Of a stretch of 64,000 bases of DNA, positions 11,911-20,314 are shown piece after piece. This stretch comes from Poa pratensis (Eukaryota > Streptophyta > Magnoliopsida > Poales > Poaceae). Numbering within the stretch: position 1 is the first letter of the stretch; the number at the start of each line of letters is the position of its first letter. The stretch covers positions 17,726,578 to 17,790,577 of the forward strand of contig CAMZMU010000071.1 in assembly GCA_947311845.1 (NCBI GenBank). Reading direction: 5' to 3'. The notes under the pieces were generated by a model, which was not told the origin of the DNA, did not search any database, and saw only the letters and a list, made by a program, of their open reading frames with translations. A program made the position numbers and the translations under genes.

Positions 11911-12858
11911 TGTCGGGGGGCTGCCCCGGTAGGGCAAAGATGATGTGTTATGAGCAGTTAAGGTCTAACCGGATCAAGGAAAGAAGAGCCGGCTAAGTTA
12001 TCCGGGTCGGATCTCAAGGCGATTCGGTCAGTCCTACTTCAAGCCAGTGAAAGAAAAGACCAAAGGGGATCCGGTGAGGTTTAACCGGATCCAGGAAAGA
12101 AGAGCCGGCTAAGTTATCCGGGTCGGTCAGGAAGGACCCGGGTAGGGCAACTCGGATGATGCACAGGGGCCAAGTAATGTCAGTAAAAGTCACGGGCACT
12201 GTAAGGTTACTGACCGGGGCTCAGAAGACAGCAAGGTGCTGCCACAGGTTTTCCGGGTCACAAGCCCCTAGGCGCTGACTCGGCCTATTCGGGAAAGGGG
12301 CAGTGGCTAGGCTACTGTGGTCTACACTGCCTTAAGCTCAAAGAGGAAAGATAAGCCTGTGGTGAACAGAGGGTGAGCTGGGCTGAGTGACAGTGGCCAG
12401 TGTTTGTCCTGTTCTCCTTGTCCATGCCATTGTCCTCTGCGGCCAGGGGCAAAAGGGTAATTCGGTTACTGTATATAGGCAACACCACCTCCTTCTGTGG
12501 GAGGATCGACCATTGTGAGCATCATTTCCCCCCCAAGCTTCATCTTCTACCTAGAGCCCGTTCCTTTGTTCATCATACAGCTCAAGGAGCGCTCTGTACT
12601 TGTAAACACTTGAGATATAAGAGAGTAGGCTAGAGCTGCAGTAGGGGTGTTACCTCCACAAGAGGGCCCCGAAGCAGGGTACATCGTGGTGTTCTTCGCT
12701 GTTCTTGGTTTGCTTTGTTCTTGTTGATTCCTGCGAGGTTCTTGTTTGATCTTCATGCGTGCTTCGTAGGCGCGCAAACCCTCCCCGGTTCCCCCAACGC
12801 CCAAGCGAGCCCACACTTAAGCCATACCCATGGCATCTGCCGTGACACCACCACGACA
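11911..12858 (+). repeat. LTR1 of Tat array (5' LTR), 948 bp
   Basis: Starts TGTCGGGGGG and ends CCACGACA. TATA-like TGTATATAGG at 12470-12479. Compared with LTR2 and LTR3 it is shorter by two bases near 11926 and by one G near 12500, and otherwise almost identical. An ATG at 12830 near its 3' end opens the gag frame. Confidence 0.95.
12472..12478 (+). promoter_or_regulatory. TATA box in LTR1
   Basis: TATATAG in the LTR, repeated at 25866 (LTR2) and 38923 (LTR3). It is the likely core promoter of the genomic transcript. Confidence 0.5.
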
Positions 12859-15800
12859 GTTGGCGCCCACCGTGGGGCAAGCATTGGCGTTGGCTGGGGT
12901 TTCCATCCGGACGGGCTCCGTCACTGGTGCCGGCGAGCGGGTCCTCTCCGGGCTCGTGTGCAAGCTCGGCGAGTTCAACTTCATCAGCGACAACGCGGGG
13001 TGCTTCTCCAACAAGCCCTTCCCCGCGGATGGCTTCCTCATGACGCTGGGCAGCTTCGTCACCTACGTCGCCACCGAGCCAGTTCGCGAGTACCCGGCGC
13101 AGGTGCTCGTGGCTGCGGATCCTCCCTCTTTCCGCGCAGCTCGCGGAGGGCGTAGCGCTCGCCCTGGGAGCAGCGTGGAGGTCATGGTGGCTGCCGCAAA
13201 CGCTGCTGCAGGCAAAGGAGGTGCCAGCACGAGCGTGCCAGAGGAGCTGGCCACGCCAGTCGATCCGGCTGACAAGCCGACTCGGACAGCTAAGTTCCCT
13301 AAGGAGAAACCCGATCCGGTTGGTCCCCTTGGCATGTCAAGCAGGGGTGCTTCCTTAGAGGGTATCTTGGAAAAGCTAGCTCGGCCAGTGGCTCCTGGAG
13401 CAAATGTTGATCTTACTGTAGCTCAGCTAGAGGCAGAGCGCCTGAGGTTGCAAAAAGAGGCTCGGTTAGTGATAGAGTCTAGGCAAGAGTTTGATAGAGA
13501 CCTGAGAGAATACAATGCTGCCAATGGTATCACAGATGGCTTTACTCCTGTAGTGCACCGCTCGCGCAAGAAAGCCGAGCTACGTAACAGAGGCAAGGAC
13601 CTCAACGACGAGTTGGCTAGAGCTGCAGGTTCGAGCTCAAGTAAAGCCACTAGTCATAGGTCCGGAACAGGCAAGCCGGTTTATAGCTCCCCGGCTAAGA
13701 ATCTTAGGGCTGCAGCAGCAGCGCGAGCTGAATTAAGTAACCTGACCGGGGATGCTTGGCGCAAGCAGGCGGAGAGAGTGAATGAGCTAGTGGATGTGTG
13801 CAACAGGCAGAATGAGGCCTACAGGAAAGCTAATCCGGATGCTGGTGGTTCCCGGGTAGTTGTCTCGGTTAGGGCTGCTAGCCAGAAGTCTAAGGGGCAA
13901 GCGTCCTCTCCGCATGTTGGGATTGACCGAGCCCAAAGTGTGAACTCGGGTAAGAGCAAGCAGCTGCAAACTTATGATGCGGTATACGCAAGCAAGCAAC
14001 TTGCAGCCCAAGGAAAAGGCGGACAAGGCAGAAACAGTGGTGGTCAAGGCAATCCGGGTACTGGAAGGGAGAATTCGGCTGGCCGAGGTCAACCGCCTCG
14101 CCACCCCGGACAGCAAATGATGGCACAGGTGCAGCAGCAGAGTGGTGGCCAGGTGGGCTACCGTTATGACGATGGCAATTCGGCTATGGCGCGAGCCGGA
14201 TACCAGACGTATGACAATGCACTGGCGTCGAGACTGGGGCCTCGGATGTTGGATCCGGATGATCAGCGTCTCAAATTGGACAGAATCTACCAGTCCGAGA
14301 AGCTGGAAGAGCAGGGCCCACCGGGTCCACCATGCTTTGGACCTCGGATAATGAATGAGCCAAGTGTGCCTTTGTTTCAGCTCGGCCGCAACACGAAGCC
14401 GTATAATGGCAGCACCAAGCCACAGGATTGGCTGACGGACTATGTATCATCAGTGCACATTGCGGGGGGCAATCGCCGATGGGCGGTCCGGTATCTCCCG
14501 CATATGTTAGAAGGTCCAGCCCGGATCTGGTTGAATAACTTGCCGCCGGGTAGTATCAATTGTTGGATGGATTTGGAACAGGCGTTTAACAGCAACTTCT
14601 CCAGCACCTACAAGAGGCCAAACCGACCTCAGCTCCTGGCTGCGTGCAAGCAGGAAGAGAGGGAGACAGACCGAGAGTATTTGACTCGGTGGAGCAACAT
14701 GCGCAATTCTTGCGAAGGTGTAGTGGAGGAGCAGGCCATTTCATGGTTTGCACAGGGATGCAGGCATGGTACACCACTTTGGCAGAAACTCCAAAGAGAT
14801 ATGCCGAAAACCCTGGCAGATATGATCCGGATAGCAGACACGTATGCGCTGGGTGATCCAACACAGCCCGCATTGGATGCAGTGGGAGCAAACAGGAGGC
14901 AACCAGTTAATAACCGAGTTGGACCATTAAGGCCTAGTGACCGACATGAATTCGGTTACAAGAGAAGAGATCCGGATTACAGATACGGTTCTGATCAAGT
15001 TGCTGCGGTAAACATGGATCAACCCGGTGGAGGAGATGCGCAGAGGCAGAAAACTGATGGTCCAGCTTGGAGGCCGAATCAAGGTGCTTGGCCGAAGAAA
15101 GTGTGGGAGGGACCAAGTCCACCTCTGACTTTTGAGTCCAGATTAGATGGGCCTTGCTGTTATCACACCACCGATCCGCGCAAACCGGCTAATCATTCGA
15201 CCCGGAACTGTAGTTGGCATCACCGCATTCAGGCGGAAGGTCAAAGAGGACCACCTCAAAGAGGTGCTCCTAGACCGAATTTCAGGCCAAACATGCCGCT
15301 AACCGGAGCCAATGCGACCCCGGTCAACGCTGGAACTCCAAGGCCAGCAGCAACGAAGCCGGTTAACCTGGTGAACATGGGAGGCAGTGACAATGGTGAT
15401 GGCCCAAGTAGGCAAGGTGGATACCCTGGGAATGATTACAAGGAAGCACATCAGAGTTATGTGGTTTTCGTGACCGAGCCAACTGACAAGAAAAGTCAGT
15501 TGAGACGAGCAAAGGAGGTGAATGCCGTGATGCCAGCAGTTCCAAAGTACTTGAACTGGTCTGAGCAGGAGATCACTTGGAGCAGGGCGGATAACCCAAG
15601 GATCATGCCAAGCCCAGGGAACTATGCACTGGTGGTGGATCCAACTTTGGTTGGACCCAAGCTGAACGTGAAATTTAGCCGAGTCTTGGTCGACAATGGC
15701 AGTGCCATAAACATCATGTATCGGGACACAATGATCAAGTTGGGTATTTCGCCGAATCAGTTGCAACAGAGCAGCTGTACTTTCCATGGCATAGTACCCG

Positions 15801-16273
15801 GGGTATCTTGTTCCCCCATGGGTAAGATCTGGGTAGATGTGTTGTTCGGTACCAGGGACAATCACAGGCTTGAGAGTCTCGAGTTCGAGGTGGTGGATTT
15901 GGAAAGCCCATACCATGCTCTGCTTGGCAGGCCAGCATTAGCCAAGTTCATGATATCTACTCATGTGGCCTACCTCAAGATGAAAATGCCTGGCCCGAAT
16001 GGTGTTATCACCGTTGCGGGAGACTACAAGAAGGCCATACAGTGTGCTACAGTTGGTTCCAACTTAGCCGAATCACTGGTGATACAAGCTGAAAAGAGCA
16101 AGATGCACGAGGTGGTGGCAATGGCGAAGTCGGCTCAGTTAGGCGTGCTGGCCATGACCAACCCGGATGGCGGCGCAACCTTTGAAGTGCCCAAGGAGAC
16201 AAAGAAGATCCCCATTGACCCGGAGAACCCAGAGCGCATGGCCATCATTGGAGCCGGTTTGGGCGAGAAATAG
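12830..16273 (+). CDS. gag: Gag-protease polyprotein, Tat unit 1
   Basis: Structural polyprotein and aspartic protease of the Tat element; it assembles the particle and matures the products. 1147 codons from an ATG lying inside the LTR. The frame passes through the PBS (translated RQLAPTVG), so the true start could be a later Met. Residues 1-500 are Ala/Arg-rich and low complexity. The retrotransposon gag domain is at about 520-690 (PYNGSTKPQDWL to MIRIADTYALGD). A Cys/His cluster follows at about 775-800. The retropepsin-like part is at about 950-1060, with DNGS where classical enzymes have D[ST]G, then a GRPALAKF motif. It ends in TAG at 16271, and pol continues in the same frame. Intact. 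Confidence 0.88.
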   Translation: MASAVTPPRQLAPTVGQALALAGVSIRTGSVTGAGERVLSGLVCKLGEFNFISDNAGCFSNKPFPADGFLMTLGSFVTYVATEPVREYPAQVLVAADPPSFRAARGGRSARPGSSVEVMVAAANAAAGKGGASTSVPEELATPVDPADKPTRTAKFPKEKPDPVGPLGMSSRGASLEGILEKLARPVAPGANVDLTVAQLEAERLRLQKEARLVIESRQEFDRDLREYNAANGITDGFTPVVHRSRKKAELRNRGKDLNDELARAAGSSSSKATSHRSGTGKPVYSSPAKNLRAAAAARAELSNLTGDAWRKQAERVNELVDVCNRQNEAYRKANPDAGGSRVVVSVRAASQKSKGQASSPHVGIDRAQSVNSGKSKQLQTYDAVYASKQLAAQGKGGQGRNSGGQGNPGTGRENSAGRGQPPRHPGQQMMAQVQQQSGGQVGYRYDDGNSAMARAGYQTYDNALASRLGPRMLDPDDQRLKLDRIYQSEKLEEQGPPGPPCFGPRIMNEPSVPLFQLGRNTKPYNGSTKPQDWLTDYVSSVHIAGGNRRWAVRYLPHMLEGPARIWLNNLPPGSINCWMDLEQAFNSNFSSTYKRPNRPQLLAACKQEERETDREYLTRWSNMRNSCEGVVEEQAISWFAQGCRHGTPLWQKLQRDMPKTLADMIRIADTYALGDPTQPALDAVGANRRQPVNNRVGPLRPSDRHEFGYKRRDPDYRYGSDQVAAVNMDQPGGGDAQRQKTDGPAWRPNQGAWPKKVWEGPSPPLTFESRLDGPCCYHTTDPRKPANHSTRNCSWHHRIQAEGQRGPPQRGAPRPNFRPNMPLTGANATPVNAGTPRPAATKPVNLVNMGGSDNGDGPSRQGGYPGNDYKEAHQSYVVFVTEPTDKKSQLRRAKEVNAVMPAVPKYLNWSEQEITWSRADNPRIMPSPGNYALVVDPTLVGPKLNVKFSRVLVDNGSAINIMYRDTMIKLGISPNQLQQSSCTFHGIVPGVSCSPMGKIWVDVLFGTRDNHRLESLEFEVVDLESPYHALLGRPALAKFMISTHVAYLKMKMPGPNGVITVAGDYKKAIQCATVGSNLAESLVIQAEKSKMHEVVAMAKSAQLGVLAMTNPDGGATFEVPKETKKIPIDPENPERMAIIGAGLGEK
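12861..12878 (+). other. Primer-binding site of Tat unit 1
   Basis: TGGCGCCCACCGTGGGGC begins two bases after the LTR. The same 18-mer is found next to the Tat2 LTR. TGG pairs with a tRNA CCA end; I cannot name the tRNA with confidence. It lies inside the open gag frame. The second array unit has no copy because of the gap. Confidence 0.85.
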
Positions 16274-19200
16274 GAAAGCGCGCTCTGCCATTTCCTCCGT
16301 GAGAATCGGGATATCTTTGCATGGTCGGCTAAGGACCTGCCTGGTGTTCCGAGGGAATTGGCAGAGCACTCTTTGTTTGTCAGGCCAGAAGTAAAACCGG
16401 TTAAGCAACCGACTAGGCGTCTCTCAGAAGATAGAAGAAAAGTGGTGCTCGATGAGCTGGCTAAGCTACTGGCAGCCGGATTCATTATGGAGGTGCTGCA
16501 TCCAGACTGGATATCCAATCCGGTTCTGGTAGAGAAGAAGAAGGACGAACCAGCTGTGGTCAAGGTGTGGCGCATGTGTATAGACTTCACCAATCTGAAC
16601 AAGGCGTGTCCGAAGGATCCATTTCCTTTACCTCGGATTGATCAAGTGATCGATTCCACTGCTGGGTGTGAGTTGTTGTCTTTTATTGATGCGTACTCTG
16701 GTTTTCACCAGATACCACTGAACCCTAAAGATCAAATAAAGACTGCTTTTATTACCCCGTATGGGGCGTATTGCTATCGTGTCATGTGTTTCGGTTTGAG
16801 AAATGCCGGTGCTACTTATCAGAGATGTATGCAGAAATGCCTACACTCCCAGATGGGCAAAAATGTGCAGGTCTATGTCGATGATATTGTTATCAAAACT
16901 AAAGAGAAACATACTCTCCTCGGGGATCTCGAGGAGACATTTGTGAACTTGAGAAAATATCGGTTGAAATTGAATCCGGATAAATGCACCTTTGGTGTCC
17001 CGGCTGGAAAGTTGCTTGGCTTCCTTGTATCAAGCCGAGGCATTGAAGTTAACCCGGCTAAGATCCGAGCCATAGAAAACATGAAATTGCCTAAGTGTCT
17101 AAAAGATGTGCAAAAATTCACCGGGTGCTTAGCCTCATTAAGCCGGTTTGTGAGTCGGTTAGGAGAGAAAGCTTTGCCCTTATATCAATTGATGAGAAAG
17201 AGCACCGGGTTCACATGGACCCCACAGGCAGATTCGGCTTTCAATGAGTTGAAAAAGATGTTGTCCACTGCTCCAGTTTTGGCATCACCTTTGCCGAGTG
17301 AACCGATGTTGCTTTACATTGCGGCCACTAACCGGGTCGTAAGTGTGGTTATTGTGGTAGAAAGAGAGGAAGAGGGCAAATCCGTGCAGAGGCCGGTGTA
17401 CTATTTGAGTGAGGTGATCTCAACTTCGAAGCAAAATTATCCTCACTACCAGAAGATGACATATGGTGTGTACCTGGCGGTCAAGAAATTGAAACATTAC
17501 TTCCAAGAGCACCCGATTACAGTGGTGTGTGAAGCTCCAATTGCGGAGATCATTGGGTGCAAAGATGCAACTGGCCGAGTTGCCAAATGGGCGATAGAAG
17601 TGTCTCCTTACACACCGCATTATGAGAGAAGAGACGCTATCAAGTCTCAGGCTTTGCCGGATTTCCTTTGTGACTGGGCTGAGATGCAATATGAGCCACC
17701 TAAACCGGATTACAATTACTGGAGGTTGCACTTTGACGGTTCCAAATGCAAAATCGGGCTAGGTGCTGGAGTGGTGCTCACATCACCAAAACAGGATCAA
17801 TTGCGATATGTATTGCAGATTCATTTCTCAGCGTCAAACAATGTAGCCGAGTATGAGGCACTGATCCATGGGCTTAATGTGGCTCGGGACATCGGCGTTC
17901 GCCGAATTGAATGTTTCGGTGATTCGGATTTGGTCGTACAGCAATCTTCTGGAAATTGGGATGCTCTTGATGCCAATATGGCACTGTATCGGTTTCATGT
18001 TCAGAAAATTTCGGGATTTTTTGAAGGCTGTGAATACAAGCATATACCTCGGCTGGAAAACCAAGCTGCAGATGTTCTGTCAAAACTCGGGTCGTCTAGG
18101 GAGGCAATCCCACCCGGAATATCCTTGAATCATCTAAGGGTCCCTTCAATCAAACCGTCGCCTGATTCCGAGTCGATTTTTATTCCCAAGCAAGAATCCG
18201 AAGCTATTCCTATGAATGTTGACGTTGAGTATATCGAGGAAGACCCGGGGACTGCATGCCCGGACTCGGGGACTGCTCACGCAGATTCGGAAAATGCTAA
18301 CCGAGTCTTGGGAAAGAGGAGTAGAGATGATGATGCTAACCGGATTGTGGGGAATGGACAGAAGCTGATAGAAGAGATAATGGCGGCCAAACCTGTGGAA
18401 GAAAATGAGCACTTGTTCCCTTTGCATCCAGTACCAGAGTGGGCTGAAGAGATCATGAAGTTCATCGAGGAAGGAAGCTTGCCAAGCGATGAGACCAAGG
18501 CTAGGCGTGTCCAGAGGAGATCCAAGGCTTATACCATCATCAACAAGGAGTTATACAAAAGAAGTGTAACCGAGGTGTTGCAGCGCTGCGTGGAGCCAGC
18601 AGAGGGCAAGGAGATGCTCCTAGAGATACACCAAGGTGAATGTGGACATCATTGCAGTACAAGAGCCCTGGTGGCTAAAGTGTTCCGGCATGGATTTTAT
18701 TGGCCCACTGCTCATGCAGATGCGGAGGACATAGTCCGCAGGTGTGAAGGATGCCAGAGATTTGCTAAGCAAACACACTTACCCGCATCGGCACTGAAGA
18801 CAATTCCTATTACTTGGCCATTTGCGGTGTGGTGTTTGGATATGGTGGGAGATTTCAAGCCGGCTAGGGGCAACATGACACATATGCTGGTGATGGTGGA
18901 TAAGTTCACCAAGTGGATAGAGGTGAAACCAATACGGAAAGTGGATGGCCGTTCGGCTGTAATCTTCTTGAAAGAAATCATTTTGAGATACGGATACCCT
19001 CATAGCATCATCTCGGATAACGGCACAAACTTTGCTGTCGGAGAGTTTGCCCGATTCTGCATGAATAAGGGGATCCGGTTAGACATAGCCTCAGTGGCAC
19101 ATCCAGAGTCCAATGGGCAAGTGGAAAGATCAAATGCTCTAGTGTTAGCCGGCATCAAGGCTCGTCTCATTGAACCATTGTTGAAAACTCCAGGGTGCTG

Positions 19201-19705
19201 GATAGATGAAATCCCATCAGTTCTATGGGGTCTAAGGACTACACCGAATCGGTCAACAGGCTATACGCCATTCTTTCTGGTGTATGGGGCAGAAGCTGTC
19301 CTACCCACTGACATAGAATATGATGCACCAAGGGTGGCAATGTACACTGAAACCGAGGCAAAGGAGGCCCGGGAAGATGCAGTGGATCTGCTAGAGGAAG
19401 CAAGAGAGTTGGCCCTGTCTCGGACAGCAATATACCAGCAAAATCTCAGGCGTTATCATAGCCGGAAAATCAGTCCTCGAGTGTTTCATGAGGGTGATCT
19501 AGTGCTGAGGCTGGTGCAGCGCAGCAAAGGCCGACACAAATTGTCACCTCCATGGGAGGGACCATTCATTGTGAGCAGGGCTATGCACAATGACTCGTAC
19601 TATCTTATAGATGTACAGGAACCAAGGGAGGATGGCTTGGACAGACCCGGACAGGAAACCAAGCGACCTTGGAATGTAGCTCTGCTTCGACCCTTCTACT
19701 CTTAA
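16274..19705 (+). CDS. pol: Pol: RT, RNase H, archaeal-type RNase H, integrase (Tat unit 1)
   Basis: Copies element RNA into DNA and integrates it. The frame is the same as gag-pro and open from just after the TAG; there is no early ATG, so readthrough or suppression is likely. Counting from 16358: reverse transcriptase about 35-215 with YVDD near 172; a first RNase H about 295-420 that looks degenerate (LYIAATNRVV where a catalytic Asp is usual); archaeal-type RNase H about 455-580 with FDGS, AEYEAL, GDSD and a late AD pair; integrase zinc finger GHHC...CEGC about 760-800; core Asp/Asp/Glu near 828, 887 and 921 (LDMVGDF, SDNGTNF, NGQVERSN); a C-terminal chromatin- or DNA-binding tail ending LLRPFYS. 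A full-length Tat pol without stops. Confidence 0.92.
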   Translation, partial: ESALCHFLRENRDIFAWSAKDLPGVPRELAEHSLFVRPEVKPVKQPTRRLSEDRRKVVLDELAKLLAAGFIMEVLHPDWISNPVLVEKKKDEPAVVKVWRMCIDFTNLNKACPKDPFPLPRIDQVIDSTAGCELLSFIDAYSGFHQIPLNPKDQIKTAFITPYGAYCYRVMCFGLRNAGATYQRCMQKCLHSQMGKNVQVYVDDIVIKTKEKHTLLGDLEETFVNLRKYRLKLNPDKCTFGVPAGKLLGFLVSSRGIEVNPAKIRAIENMKLPKCLKDVQKFTGCLASLSRFVSRLGEKALPLYQLMRKSTGFTWTPQADSAFNELKKMLSTAPVLASPLPSEPMLLYIAATNRVVSVVIVVEREEEGKSVQRPVYYLSEVISTSKQNYPHYQKMTYGVYLAVKKLKHYFQEHPITVVCEAPIAEIIGCKDATGRVAKWAIEVSPYTPHYERRDAIKSQALPDFLCDWAEMQYEPPKPDYNYWRLHFDGSKCKIGLGAGVVLTSPKQDQLRYVLQIHFSASNNVAEYEALIHGLNVARDIGVRRIECFGDSDLVVQQSSGNWDALDANMALYRFHVQKISGFFEGCEYKHIPRLENQAADVLSKLGSSREAIPPGISLNHLRVPSIKPSPDSESIFIPKQESEAIPMNVDVEYIEEDPGTACPDSGTAHADSENANRVLGKRSRDDDANRIVGNGQKLIEEIMAAKPVEENEHLFPLHPVPEWAEEIMKFIEEGSLPSDETKARRVQRRSKAYTIINKELYKRSVTEVLQRCVEPAEGKEMLLEIHQGECGHHCSTRALVAKVFRHGFYWPTAHADAEDIVRRCEGCQRFAKQTHLPASALKTIPITWPFAVWCLDMVGDFKPARGNMTHMLVMVDKFTKWIEVKPIRKVDGRSAVIFLKEIILRYGYPHSIISDNGTNFAVGEFARFCMNKGIRLDIASVAHPESNGQVERSNALVLAGIKARLIEPLLKTPGCWIDEIPSVLWGLRTTPNRSTGYTPFFLVYGAEAVLPTDIEYDAPRVAMYTETEAKEAREDAVDLLEEARELALSRTAIYQQNLRRYHSRKISPRVFHEGDLVLRLVQRSKGRHKLSPPWEGPFIVSRAMHNDSYYLIDVQEPREDGLDRPGQETKRPWNVALLRPFYS

Positions 19706-20314
19706 AGGGCGCAATGTATGTATTTCAATTTATCATGAATGAAATCGCAGTAATCCGAGTCTGGACTCGGGGACTGCTTCGTCCTTATGCGTGTGTTGTT
19801 TATTACGGCTTTGTTTGTTGCCGTTCATGTGCCGAATCGCTTTGAACCTTGTTCTGAGTTTCAGTAATGTATGTTGTGTTGTTGATCTCGTGACTCGACT
19901 GACAAACACCAAAATGGTAGTCAAGAGCAGAGATGAGGAATATGGGAAACATGAAAATGGACACGGGGACTCGGTCCAAAACCGATTCGGCACATGTCGT
20001 TTACTAACCCTGTTATTTTTTTTTTTCGTTTATGTTGAATGATTCTAAACCACAACTCGCATGTTTCAAGTACTGTATGCTATGATTCCTATCTTGTGAC
20101 TCGACTGTCAAAACACCCAAAGAGGTAGACAAGAGCAAAGATTTGGCAAAAGTAGTAAACAAGAAAACAGACTCGGGGACTCGGTTTAAGATGATCCAAC
20201 ATAAACCTTGTCCGGATCACGTTAAGCATGATAAGCATAGTCTCGAAAGAACTTAAAATAGTCTATTACATCTGCTCCCGGCATACCGGGGATTTAATGT
20301 TTTTGTTAAGTACT
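19706..20314. other. Spacer between pol and antisense gene, Tat unit 1
   Basis: About 0.6 kb where the sense pol and the antisense gene converge. It contains several GACTCGGGGACTCGG-type repeats (for example 19763, 19969, 20170) and a T run near 20020, but no ORF. It probably contains the 3' end and polyadenylation site of the antisense transcript. Confidence 0.5.

Noticed and set aside
15299..15916. 205-codon minus-strand ORF over gag-pro (repeated at 28356-28973)
   Set aside because: It is the reverse of a well-supported protease-coding frame, has no domain and shows Trp/His/Leu-rich antisense composition.
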